DNA of 64,000 bases from the NCBI RefSeq assembly GCF_014652435.1, contig NZ_BMYU01000003.1:248001-312000 (forward strand). The letters are read 5' to 3'. The DNA comes from Cognatundibacterium squillarum (GTDB lineage: Bacteria; Pseudomonadota; Gammaproteobacteria; Burkholderiales; Burkholderiaceae_D). The notes beneath the pieces were generated by a model. The model was given only the letters and a program-made list of their open reading frames with translations, was not told where the DNA came from and made no database searches. Positions 1-8,748 of the stretch are shown here, one piece after another. The translations under genes were made by a program, and so were the position numbers. Every line of letters begins with the position of its first letter. The stretch's first letter is position 1.

Positions 1-1516
1 AGTTCGGTGCCTGCAGGAAAGCAGCCGGGAAATTCACGGCATTCTGCAATGGCATATTCACCGCATTCACCAGTTGCGGATTCATACACCATTCGGTGCG
101 GTCCACCGGTTTGCCGAATTTGCTGAGCGCATACTGATACTGCCAGCGTTCCGTGCGCACCGCGTTGCCGTAGGCATCATCCGCTTTTACATCGAGTGCG
201 GAGTAATCGCGCCACTGGTCCGGATAACCAACGCCGACATAGGTGTTTTTCAGCTTCGCCAGCGCCTCACTGCGGGTCGCGGCGGACATCCAGCTAAGAC
301 GCTCAACACGTCCGGCAAATGCCTGCAGCAAATCATCCACCATCTCGCGGATTTTCTGTTTGGCCTGCGGTGAGAAATGTTCTGCCACATACAGTTTGCC
401 GATCTCTTCACCCAGCGCTTCATTGGTCGCAGCGATCGCATATTTTTCGCGACTTTCCGGCTGGCTGACACCGCTCAGGGCTTTTTCCAGCGGGAAGTAC
501 AGATCAAACAAGGCTTGCGGCAATACCATCATGCGATGATGAATCGCGTGGAAACGCAGATAATCCTGCCAGCTTTCCAGCGGCACACTGGCCACCAGAC
601 CGGCACTGTGTTTCAGTGCGCCCGGATGCCAGATGATCCATTCCGCTTGTTTCTCCAGACCGGCTGCCTGCATGAATGCCTGCCAGTCCAGACCCGGTGC
701 ATGACGGGAAAAATCTGCGACACGCCAGCTGTTATCGACCTTTTTCATATCGGACGATTCTTCGCGTTTCGCATGGCCGCGCGCGATCTGCATTTCCAGC
801 GCCAGCACCCGCGCGGCTGCTTTGTCGGCATCCGCAATACCGGCATAACGGAACACACCGGCGATGTACTGCTGATAGGTCTGACGCAGTTTTTTCATGT
901 CTGCGCTGTTCGTCACGTAATACTCACGGTCAGGCAAACCGAGGCCACCCTGCAACAGGTAAGGCTGATACTGATCCGGTTTGTGCAATCCCTGTGATAC
1001 CCATAAGCCGAACAAATGCGTGGTATGCATTTGGGTCGCGTTGATCGGGTCCACATCGGCACGCAGATATTTGCCCAGATACGCTGACAGTGCCTGCTTG
1101 TCTTTCAGCGCTGCAATTTCTGCCAGTTGTGGCTGTACCGGTGTCATGCCGAGCTGATTAATCGTCTTCACGTCAGCATATGCCGTATAGAAATCACCGG
1201 GTTTGCGCTCCGCTGTTCCTGCCTGCGCCAGCATACTTTTCTGAATAATTTTCTTGACAGCATGATCGGATTCTTCCGCCAGTGCATCAAACACACCGGT
1301 GGCTGCCTTGCTTGGTTCAATCACGGCCTGTTTCATCCAGACGCCGTTGGCATAACGGTTAAAGTCATTGCCCGGTAGTACGGAATTATCGGTGCCGTCT
1401 GCTTTGACTGCGCGGATTTGTTCCGGTGTCATATCACGTGCCTGCACCGGCGCTGCCGCTGTCCACGCCAGCCAGCAGGCCGCTGCAATCATGCTTAAAC
1501 GATGTTGTGACCGCAT
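1..1516 (-). CDS. M13 family (neprilysin-like) metallopeptidase, C-terminus cut off by window edge
   Basis: An exported zinc endopeptidase of the M13 (neprilysin/PepO) family. The visible part is about 505 residues: a signal peptide (hydrophobic AACWLAWTAAAPVQA), then the typical M13 N-terminal block (PGNDFNRYANGVWMK), the GLGLPDREYY segment, the YGNAVRTERW segment and the NPQLVNAVNMPLQNAVNFPA block that lies just ahead of the zinc site in this family. The HExxH motif itself should lie beyond the left edge, so catalytic competence cannot be judged. The ATG at 1516 is preceded by AAGGGG. It starts 16 bases after the stop of the M28 peptidase gene, so the two are probably one transcript of secreted peptidases. 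Confidence 0.92.
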   Translation of the reverse strand, partial: MRSQHRLSMIAAACWLAWTAAAPVQARDMTPEQIRAVKADGTDNSVLPGNDFNRYANGVWMKQAVIEPSKAATGVFDALAEESDHAVKKIIQKSMLAQAGTAERKPGDFYTAYADVKTINQLGMTPVQPQLAEIAALKDKQALSAYLGKYLRADVDPINATQMHTTHLFGLWVSQGLHKPDQYQPYLLQGGLGLPDREYYVTNSADMKKLRQTYQQYIAGVFRYAGIADADKAAARVLALEMQIARGHAKREESSDMKKVDNSWRVADFSRHAPGLDWQAFMQAAGLEKQAEWIIWHPGALKHSAGLVASVPLESWQDYLRFHAIHHRMMVLPQALFDLYFPLEKALSGVSQPESREKYAIAATNEALGEEIGKLYVAEHFSPQAKQKIREMVDDLLQAFAGRVERLSWMSAATRSEALAKLKNTYVGVGYPDQWRDYSALDVKADDAYGNAVRTERWQYQYALSKFGKPVDRTEWCMNPQLVNAVNMPLQNAVNFPAAFLQAPN

Positions 1517-1532
1517 CTGTTATATCCCCTTC

Positions 1533-3158
1533 TCATTTATTTTTTCTGATGGTGCCAAACGGATCACCCGCCCGCCAGACCGGCATCGCTGCAGCGTTGG
1601 CAATATCCTGTCCCAGATTCAGGGTAAACATTGCTTGCTGCACCATGCCGGACAAATCCCAGGCCGGATCATATTCATCCGTGACCTGATGATAGCGTTT
1701 GCCGTAGGCGCGGGCTTTTTCCAAAGAGGCAACAGAATTATGGACATAATCACGGCCACTGCCAATCGAAAAAGCAGGGACACCGGCTTTGGCAAAACTG
1801 AAATGATCGCTGCGGAAATAGCCGCCACCGGTATCCGCACGCGGAGCAGCCAGCTGTAACTGCATACGGTTTGCCATATGTGCTGCATGTTGTGCCAGCG
1901 AACTGCGCTCGCTGCCCTGCACGCCCATATCACGCGTGATACCGACAAAATTCATTGCATCCAGATTCAGTGCGGCAGCAGTTTTTGCCAGTGGCCACAA
2001 GGGTTTTTCGACATAGGCTGCGCTGCCGAGCAAGCCCTGCTCTTCGGCGGCCACCCATAAAAACATTTGTGTACGTTTCGCCGGATGCTGCACCGCCGTT
2101 TTCGCCATTGCCAGCAAAGCTGCGGTTCCGCTGGCGTTATCAATCGCGCCGTTATAAATCACGTCGCCACTGCCTTCGGTTTTGCCGAGGTGATCCCAGT
2201 GTGCGCTGTAAATTACCAGTTCATCGCGCAGCACCGGATCGGTACCCGGCACCAGTCCGGCCACATTAAGCTGTTCAATCTGGCGTACCTGCGAATGCAG
2301 CTCACCACTGAGGCGGGCGTTCAGGAGCACCGGCTGAAAATCGGCTTTTTCCGCCGCTTCGCGCAAGCTATCCAGTTGCTGACCGGCGGTGCTGAGCCAC
2401 TGACGTGCTGCAGCATCGGTGATCCACCCCTGCAAGGCGGGGCCGGTTTCTTTACCGCTCAGACGAAAATGCTCATTCGTGCCGCCATTGCGCACCACGC
2501 TCCAGCCGTAACCGGCACTCTGATCCGTGTGAATCAGCAAAGCACCGGCGGCACCGCAGCGTTTTGCCTGTTCGAATTTATAACTCCAGCGGCCGTAATA
2601 CGTCAGCGATGCACCATCGAAACGTTGCGGCTCTGTCAGCGTTGGTTGCGGCTCGTTGACCAGCATCAGCAGAATTTTGCCGTGACAATCCAGTCCTTTC
2701 AGATCATCCCAGTTTTCTTCCGGTGCCTGAATGCCGTAGCCGACGAAGACAACCGGCGCATCGAAGGTCTGGCGTGCTTGCTGATTTCCGCTCCACCAGA
2801 CCCAGTCATCACCGTATTTCCACGCAAATGTCTGATTACCGGCATGCGTCTGCAGTTTGCTTTGCGTTGCCAGTGTGCGCACACCGGTAATACTGACCGG
2901 CTGGCGATAGGTTTTACCGTTGGCAGGCTGCAAACCGGTCGCCATGGCTTGCGCTTCCAGATAAGCGACTGTCAGATCGCCGCCACGCTGGCCGGTACCG
3001 CGTCCCTCGAACAAATCGGATGCCAGCAGCGATAAATGCGCACGCAAGGCGTTTTCTGCGACCGGCAGGACCGCCGGACTGGTTTGCGCAACTACGTTGC
3101 CGGAACCGGCAAACGCCAGCAGCGCCAGCGTCAGGGCGGTGATACGGATTCTGAACAT
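1533..3158 (-). CDS. Exported M28 family zinc aminopeptidase
   Basis: A secreted or periplasmic M28 metallopeptidase, 541 residues, with a signal peptide (MFRIRITALTLALLAFAGSG). The di-zinc site is intact: His320 (SAHWDHLG), bridging Asp340 (GAIDNASG), catalytic Glu372 and Glu373 (AAEEQGLLGS), Asp400 (NLDAMN) and His490 (YHQVTDEYD). The middle region resembles the PA-type insert of this family. I chose the ATG at 3158 because it follows GGAGGAGTAAGC, an excellent ribosome-binding site, and the signal peptide begins there. The frame is open further upstream, but that extension runs into the EamA gene. Probably co-transcribed with the M13 gene immediately downstream. Family assignment is firm; substrate is not deducible. 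Confidence 0.93.
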   Translation of the reverse strand: MFRIRITALTLALLAFAGSGNVVAQTSPAVLPVAENALRAHLSLLASDLFEGRGTGQRGGDLTVAYLEAQAMATGLQPANGKTYRQPVSITGVRTLATQSKLQTHAGNQTFAWKYGDDWVWWSGNQQARQTFDAPVVFVGYGIQAPEENWDDLKGLDCHGKILLMLVNEPQPTLTEPQRFDGASLTYYGRWSYKFEQAKRCGAAGALLIHTDQSAGYGWSVVRNGGTNEHFRLSGKETGPALQGWITDAAARQWLSTAGQQLDSLREAAEKADFQPVLLNARLSGELHSQVRQIEQLNVAGLVPGTDPVLRDELVIYSAHWDHLGKTEGSGDVIYNGAIDNASGTAALLAMAKTAVQHPAKRTQMFLWVAAEEQGLLGSAAYVEKPLWPLAKTAAALNLDAMNFVGITRDMGVQGSERSSLAQHAAHMANRMQLQLAAPRADTGGGYFRSDHFSFAKAGVPAFSIGSGRDYVHNSVASLEKARAYGKRYHQVTDEYDPAWDLSGMVQQAMFTLNLGQDIANAAAMPVWRAGDPFGTIRKNK

Positions 3159-3258
3159 GCTTACTCCTCCGGAGGAACACTGCAGACCGGCGAGTGTCTC
3201 AGGCCGGTCAAAGCGTTTTGGAGTCAGCGCGAAAAGTTTGGTTCCCGCCGCAACCGGC

Positions 3259-4131
3259 TCAGGTACTGGCCTTTTTCGGTGAACCGGCCACCAGCCAGGT
3301 CGCCAGCACGACAGCAGCACAGCCTGCCAGTGTGCTCAGGGTGATGTGCTCGTCCAGGAACACTGCGCCCCAGATCAGCGCAAACAAAGGAATCAGAAAG
3401 GTCACTGTCAGCGCCCGTGTCGGGCCGACATCACTGATCAGACGGAAATACAAAAGATAGGCCAGCGCGCTGCAAATCAGCGCCAGCGCCGCCATCGCCA
3501 GCACCACCTGCACAGACGGCGCGGCATGCACAGGTGAAAACGGTAATGCAGGCAGCAACATGACCGCAGCGCCGACTTGCGATGCCGTCGCAAGCAGCGT
3601 CGGACTGCCGCTGACACTAAGCTTTTTGGTATAGACACCGGCCAGCGCGTAGCAAATCGTTGCCAGTGAACAGGCCAGCAAAGCCAGTAAAACTTCCGTA
3701 TTCAGCGTGACCGGCCCCAGTTTCACCAGCAAGGCAACACCAAGCACGCCGGTGAACATGCCGGCCAGCTTGCGCTGCGTGAGTTTTTCTCCGAGAAACA
3801 GGCTGGCCATCAATGCGCCCCACAATGGTGTGGTGGCATTCATAATCGCGGAATAACCGGCCGGAACATGCAGCGCAGCATACGAGTACAGAACGGCAGG
3901 AAAGCCGGAACTAGCGGCACCCAGCAACAGATATTGTTTCCACTGGCGCAAAGCAGGCAGGGGTTCACGCAGAAACAGCATCCACGCACACAGCGCCAGT
4001 CCGGCCAGCCCCACGCGCAGTTCTGCGGTCCAGATAGGCCCCAGTACCGGTGCAATCACACGCATGAACAGAAAAGAAGCGCCCCAGATAGCGGCGAGTA
4101 ACAGTAACCGGATGAAATCTGACTGACGCAT
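3259..4131 (-). CDS. EamA/DMT family permease
   Basis: An inner-membrane drug/metabolite transporter of 290 residues with about ten hydrophobic segments arranged as two EamA repeats. The first repeat opens with LLLLAAIWGASFLFMRVIAP and ends near LGEKLTQRKLAGMFTGVLG; the second contains the matching FLIPLFALIWGAVFLDEHIT. This conserved 'W-G-x-x-F' plus 'GE/DE' pattern in both halves is characteristic of EamA exporters of amino acids or small metabolites. The gene lies about 100 bases upstream of the M28 peptidase on the same strand. There is no strong ribosome-binding site at the ATG, but the start gives a normal family N-terminus. Substrate unknown. Confidence 0.9.
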   Translation of the reverse strand: MRQSDFIRLLLLAAIWGASFLFMRVIAPVLGPIWTAELRVGLAGLALCAWMLFLREPLPALRQWKQYLLLGAASSGFPAVLYSYAALHVPAGYSAIMNATTPLWGALMASLFLGEKLTQRKLAGMFTGVLGVALLVKLGPVTLNTEVLLALLACSLATICYALAGVYTKKLSVSGSPTLLATASQVGAAVMLLPALPFSPVHAAPSVQVVLAMAALALICSALAYLLYFRLISDVGPTRALTVTFLIPLFALIWGAVFLDEHITLSTLAGCAAVVLATWLVAGSPKKAST

Positions 4132-4229
4132 ACGTGCTGACCTGTTGGCTGAAAACTTGTCAGCATACAGGAAACCGGGCAGCTTACTGGCAGAAAACGG
4201 ACTTCATGACCGAATAATCAGCGGCGTGA

Positions 4230-4673
4230 TCAGCCTGCAGCAGCCTCTGTACCACTGTCACCGGCGGCTGCCGGTGTCGCTTCCTGCGCAGCAGCACGCT
4301 GCTGCTTGGCAATGCGGATGATGGTGTTACGGATGGAACTGAGTACCGCGACGGAATTAAACGGCTTCACAATGAAACCATGCACCCCGCGTTGCTGCGC
4401 TGTTTGCAGCGTGTTCGCATCGATTTTGGAAGACACCAGAAAAATCAGTGATTTGGGTAAATCCTTGCGCAGCTGATCAATCAGAGCGAAGCCTTCATCA
4501 TTGGCGTCACCGATATCAATACAAACAATCTGAGGCCGCAGACGCACCATTTTTGTCAGACTGGCAGGCGCAATATTGGAATCGCCGACCACTTCATGAC
4601 CGCCTGAGGTCAGAACAGAAGTCAGTAAGTTGCGGGCGATGGCATTTCCGTCAAGGATGACTGCTTTTAACAT
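4230..4673 (-). CDS. Stand-alone response-regulator receiver protein (CheY-like)
   Basis: A single receiver domain of about 125 residues with an Ala-rich C-terminal tail (AAAQEATPAAAGDSGTEAAAG) and no output domain. The phosphoacceptor is Asp53 (VCIDIGDAND), the switch Ser lies at 81-82 (LVSSKID), and the invariant Lys is Lys103 (IVKPFNS). The acidic pocket is reduced: the N-terminal motif reads VILDGN, with one acidic residue (Asp8) where CheY has two, which could weaken magnesium binding. No histidine kinase is adjacent. Two chemoreceptors lie elsewhere in the window but no che operon is present, so the partner kinase is unknown. Confidence 0.88.
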   Translation of the reverse strand: MLKAVILDGNAIARNLLTSVLTSGGHEVVGDSNIAPASLTKMVRLRPQIVCIDIGDANDEGFALIDQLRKDLPKSLIFLVSSKIDANTLQTAQQRGVHGFIVKPFNSVAVLSSIRNTIIRIAKQQRAAAQEATPAAAGDSGTEAAAG

Positions 4674-4738
4674 AAGCGCTCAGCGTAAGTAACAGAGAAA
4701 CATCTTAATCCAATTCGCCGCCCTGCGGCAAAACCTCA

Positions 4739-7240
4739 TCAGTCTTTTCCACCGGCCTCGCCACGCGCATGACGCACATGGGTTTCCAGCCAGCGATCCT
4801 GCTCCCACAGCATGTGCATGATCGACTCTCTGGCGCGGTAGCTATGGCTTTCAGCAGGCAGCATCACCAGTTTCGATACGCCACCCAGTCCCTGTATGGC
4901 CTGGAACAGACGTTCACTTTGCACAGGGAAGGTCCCGCTGTTGTTATCCTGCTCACCATGTATCAGCAACAGTGGGTCTTTGATTTGTTCAGCATAGTAA
5001 AAAGGCGACATTTCCATGTAGGTTTTTTTTGCTGCCCAGAAATTGCGGCTTTCTGACTGGAAACCGAATGGCGTTAATGTGCGGTTATAAGCGCCGGAGC
5101 GGGCAATACCCGCGCGGAACAAACGGGTATGCGCCAGCAGATTGGCCACCATAAAGGCACCATAGCTGTGACCACCAATCGCAATGCGGTTTTTATCTGC
5201 CACGCCCAGACGTACCACCTCATCGACGATGGCTTCCGCATTCATTTTCAATTGTTCGATATAAGTATCGTTCGGTTCGCGCCGGCCTTCCCCGATAATC
5301 GGCATGCCCGGCCCGTCCACCACCACATAACCGCGCGCCAGCATGACTTGCGGGCCGTTATACGAAATCCGGTTGAAGCGGTAAGGTGAACCTGTCACCT
5401 GACTGGCTGCTTCTGCCGATTTGAACTCACGCGGATAAGCCCAGATCAGTACCGGACGCGGACCATCGCGTTTCGGGTCATAGCCGGGCGGCAGGTACAG
5501 GGTTGCATTCAGATCCACACCGTCTTCACGTTCATAACGCAGTTGTTGTTTGCGTACACCGCGGAATTGCGGCATCGGATGCGGGAAACTGGTCAGCGCA
5601 CGCGGTGCGTCAGCCGCCGCAAGATCACGCACCATAAAGTTAGGACGCTCTTCCGCTGCTTCACGGCTGGTAATGATCTGCGTTCCCTTATCGTTGAGCA
5701 AACCGAGCACTTCTTCATAATACGGTGCCTGCGAACGGAACATTCTGACGCTCTGTTTTGTCGTCAGATCAAAGCGATCAAGGAAAGGCCGGTCGCCTTC
5801 AGGACTGGCACCATTACCGGTCAGAAAAATCGCTTTGCCATCCGGCGTGGTGCGCAATACCTGACGACCAGCTTCATTGGTGGCGGTCACAGGAGTACCG
5901 GGATTGGCGTACTGATCTTCGGTCTTACGGGCGAACAGCAATTCCGGCTTCGCATCCGGTTGTCCGGGGCGGATACGCCAGGTACGGGTATCGCGGGTTT
6001 TCTGCCAGTTTTCCGTCACCAGCGCCAGCTGATCATTTCCCCATTGCACTCCGGAAAAACGCCAGCCCAGTTCCATCAGTTTCTGCGGAGCGTGGTCCAG
6101 TGGCATCGCCTGCTGCATCAGTACATCATGCACCTTGGCAGGCGCATCCGGATCACCGCCGGCCTGCGCTTCCAGCCAGTACAGGCTGGCCGGTTTATCG
6201 GCACGCCAGGCAAAATCACGCGGCCCGGCCTGTACGGCATCCTGACCAGTCGGCATACGCTCGCGCAGCGGCCGGTCAGCCAGCGTGCGGATTTTCTGCC
6301 CGTTCTCATCCCAGACTTCAATCAGCTGACCAAAACGTTCCCATGGCAGTTGCGTGGAATACGGGCGGCGCAACTGCGTGGTGAGTATCCAGTTGCCGTC
6401 CGGCGAAATACTGGCGCGCGCCAGTTTCATGACGGGTCCGGTACGTTTCACTTCACCGTTCAGACTGACAATCGCCAGCTGGGTTTGCAAAAACCAGTCG
6501 AACACATCTGCGTCATTGCCATTGCGCAGCATATCCGGATAGGTGCGATTCTGCGATGTTTTGCCGCCACGTGCTTCCAGCGTGTTCGGCCCTGCCGGAA
6601 TCAGCGGACTGGCGGGCATGGTGCGCAGATTGCGCGGCACCAGACGTACCAGCAGGCTGTCAGCGCCCTGCGCCCACTGGAAACCACTGCCCATCACCGT
6701 ATTCAGCCTGTCCTTCAGCAAACGGCGCGCACTGCCCTGACGCACATCGGCAACCCATAATTCAACGCCGTTATCCGCCCACAGTGTGAAAGCAATCCAG
6801 CGTTCATCGGGCGACCACTGCGTATCTGCAATCCGCGTGCGCGGCGGCAAGCCTTTGACGTCGCGGATCTTGCCGGTCTGCACATCCAGTAATTGCAGAT
6901 GATTACCGAAATCAAACATGCTGGCGGCATGCATACGCGGATTAATCCTGACACCGGCCAGCCGCAGTTCCGGCTGCGCGACTTCCTGTATCCCCGGCAA
7001 ACCCGGCAAATGGATTAACAGTGCATTATGCCGTTGTGGTCCCAGCCGGAACAGCGGGCCGCGCGGAGCATCCACAACAGCCTGCAGTTCCGGTGGCGGT
7101 AAATGGTAGCCGGCATCCGGCACAGCTGCGTTACGCGCAGTCTGTCCGGCATTAACGGCCAGCACCGGAATGCTCGCTGTCAGCAGCAGAACAGAAATCA
7201 GGGAAGAACGTATGAGATGATTTATCTGAAACATATGCAT
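4739..7240 (-). CDS. Exported S9 family prolyl-oligopeptidase-like serine peptidase
   Basis: A large secreted alpha/beta-hydrolase peptidase with an N-terminal beta-propeller-like half and a C-terminal S9 catalytic domain, 833 residues from the ATG at 7240. The triad is recognisable: Ser692 (IGGHSYGAFM), Asp765 (HGEQDNNSG) and His799 (PAESHSYRARES). The GGHSYGAF nucleophile elbow and the C-terminal W-E-Q-D-R-W-L-E segment match glutamyl/acylaminoacyl-type S9 peptidases. A hydrophobic signal (SSLISVLLLTASIPVLAVNAG) follows the start. A GTG at 7252 is also in frame but abuts the T-tract of the preceding terminator, and a second ATG is at 7234. None has a clear ribosome-binding site, so the start is uncertain by a few codons. 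Confidence 0.93.
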   Translation of the reverse strand: MHMFQINHLIRSSLISVLLLTASIPVLAVNAGQTARNAAVPDAGYHLPPPELQAVVDAPRGPLFRLGPQRHNALLIHLPGLPGIQEVAQPELRLAGVRINPRMHAASMFDFGNHLQLLDVQTGKIRDVKGLPPRTRIADTQWSPDERWIAFTLWADNGVELWVADVRQGSARRLLKDRLNTVMGSGFQWAQGADSLLVRLVPRNLRTMPASPLIPAGPNTLEARGGKTSQNRTYPDMLRNGNDADVFDWFLQTQLAIVSLNGEVKRTGPVMKLARASISPDGNWILTTQLRRPYSTQLPWERFGQLIEVWDENGQKIRTLADRPLRERMPTGQDAVQAGPRDFAWRADKPASLYWLEAQAGGDPDAPAKVHDVLMQQAMPLDHAPQKLMELGWRFSGVQWGNDQLALVTENWQKTRDTRTWRIRPGQPDAKPELLFARKTEDQYANPGTPVTATNEAGRQVLRTTPDGKAIFLTGNGASPEGDRPFLDRFDLTTKQSVRMFRSQAPYYEEVLGLLNDKGTQIITSREAAEERPNFMVRDLAAADAPRALTSFPHPMPQFRGVRKQQLRYEREDGVDLNATLYLPPGYDPKRDGPRPVLIWAYPREFKSAEAASQVTGSPYRFNRISYNGPQVMLARGYVVVDGPGMPIIGEGRREPNDTYIEQLKMNAEAIVDEVVRLGVADKNRIAIGGHSYGAFMVANLLAHTRLFRAGIARSGAYNRTLTPFGFQSESRNFWAAKKTYMEMSPFYYAEQIKDPLLLIHGEQDNNSGTFPVQSERLFQAIQGLGGVSKLVMLPAESHSYRARESIMHMLWEQDRWLETHVRHARGEAGGKD

Positions 7241-7250
7241 TTTGTTTGAC

Positions 7251-7285
7251 ACAAAAAAACGCCCGTCGTGTCCGGACGGGCGCTT
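7251..7285 (-). terminator. Rho-independent terminator after the M16 pair
   Basis: Read on the minus strand, CGCCCGTC and GACGGGCG (7260-7282) form an 8 bp stem with a 7-base loop, followed by TTTTTTTG. It lies after the M16-like gene ending at 7334 and its T-tract touches the possible GTG start of the S9 gene. The S9 gene would therefore depend on read-through or a promoter embedded here. Confidence 0.85.
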
Positions 7286-7333
7286 TTGCTGAAGTCCAGG
7301 GGGTTACCGGCCCCCTTTCTGCTGTTCAGATGA

Positions 7334-8746
7334 TCAGGGTTTTACAGGTGCAAACCCGTCAGCGGAGATATCGAGCTCAGTAACACTGCCATAGTTTGCT
7401 GCCACAGCGCGGATTTGCTCCGCCTTGCCGATCAGCAGCATTTGCAGTTTATCGCGTGGAAAATGTTTGTCTACCAATTGTTTGGCTTTTTCCGGCGTCA
7501 GACTGTCGACATCGCGCATAAAGTGATCAATCTGATCACGCCCCACGCCGCTGACATACATATCACCGAGTAATTCCGCCAGCTGACGGTTGGTTTCAAA
7601 GCGTGGCGGGAACTGACCTTTCACATAGGCTTTGGCAGATTCCAGCGACGCAGCATCAATTCCCTTATCCCACAAACGCTGATAGGTTTTGACTGCCAGC
7701 GCCAGCGCGGCTTCTGTTTTCGCGGTTGCCGTGAAACTGGACACCGCAAAAGTTCCGCCTTTCGCCATCGTTGAGAACGAGGAATTCGCACCGTAAGTCA
7801 GGCCGGAATTCACGCGCAGCTCATCGTTCAGCCACGAAGTGAAACGACCGCCCAGAATGGTGTTAATGACTTGCAATGGAATGTAATCAGGATCGTTGCG
7901 GGCAATCCCTTTGCCGCCAAACAGGAACGTGGTTTCCACAGCATCGGCTTTGTTCACCAGCCAGACACGTGCCTGATCAGGCTGAATCTGGCCGACCGGT
8001 GCAGCTGCCGGCAAAGTGCCGCTGGCTTTCCAGCCGCCGAACAGTTTTTCCAGTTCTTTGCGCATTGCAGCCGGTTTGAAATCACCAACCAGTACCAGTG
8101 CTGCGTTATCAGGGCGATACCAGGTTTTGTAAAAACCGGCGATATCCTGCGGCTCCAGCTTCGCAACACTTTGTACGGAACCGGAAACCGGATTGGCATA
8201 AGCACCATTCCCAAACAGCATTGCACGGTAATACGCTTGCGCGACATTTCGCGGACTTTCTTTCATCTGGCGCAGTTCAGTCTGGGTACGGGTTCTTAAC
8301 TTTGTGAACTCTTCTTTATCCCATGCCGGTGCCATCAATACATCCGCCATCACAGGCAGCAGCGCCGGTACATCATCGGTCGCAAAATCGGCCTGCAGGA
8401 CGGTAGCATCTGCGCTGGTAGCGGCTGTCAGGCGCGCACCGCGAAAATCAAAGCGCTGATCGATTTCTTTTTTACTGAACTGGCGCGAACCCAGCAGTAA
8501 AGCATCACCGGTCAGATTGGCAATACCCGCTTGCTGACCATCTGCCACAGCACCGGCACGCACCACAGCACGCACGGCAACCAGCGGCACATCGTGCCTT
8601 TCCATCATATAGACCGTCAGACCATTCGATAATTTTGCGGTCTCATACGCCGGCAGACGGAAATCTGCTGCCTGCACCTGCATACTCAGCACTGCGCCTG
8701 TGCACAGCAAACTCAGTTGTTTTACGGATTTCAATGTCAGTTTCAT
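7334..8746 (-). CDS. M16 family peptidase-like protein, zinc motif lost
   Basis: A 470-residue exported M16 (pitrilysin/insulinase-type) protein with signal peptide (LSLLCTGAVLSMQVQA). The fold is recognisable from NGLTVYMMERHDVPLVAVR at the N-terminus and FTSWLNDELRVNSGLTYGANSSF in the second half. Where the catalytic HxxEH should stand, residues 77-81 read NLTGD (GIANLTGDALLLGS), so it cannot bind zinc in the usual way. Such inactive partners are known to form heterodimers with an active M16 subunit. The active subunit is encoded immediately upstream: its last codons supply the ribosome-binding site (GGAGGAA overlapping the TAA stop), and the ATG follows two bases after the stop. This strongly implies equal, coupled synthesis. 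Confidence 0.93.
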   Translation of the reverse strand: MKLTLKSVKQLSLLCTGAVLSMQVQAADFRLPAYETAKLSNGLTVYMMERHDVPLVAVRAVVRAGAVADGQQAGIANLTGDALLLGSRQFSKKEIDQRFDFRGARLTAATSADATVLQADFATDDVPALLPVMADVLMAPAWDKEEFTKLRTRTQTELRQMKESPRNVAQAYYRAMLFGNGAYANPVSGSVQSVAKLEPQDIAGFYKTWYRPDNAALVLVGDFKPAAMRKELEKLFGGWKASGTLPAAAPVGQIQPDQARVWLVNKADAVETTFLFGGKGIARNDPDYIPLQVINTILGGRFTSWLNDELRVNSGLTYGANSSFSTMAKGGTFAVSSFTATAKTEAALALAVKTYQRLWDKGIDAASLESAKAYVKGQFPPRFETNRQLAELLGDMYVSGVGRDQIDHFMRDVDSLTPEKAKQLVDKHFPRDKLQMLLIGKAEQIRAVAANYGSVTELDISADGFAPVKP

Positions 8747-8748
8747 CT

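Noticed and set aside
5543-6760. A 405-codon plus-strand frame opposite the S9 peptidase
   Set aside because: Reverse-strand shadow of a clear S9 peptidase; Arg/His/Thr-rich with no domain.
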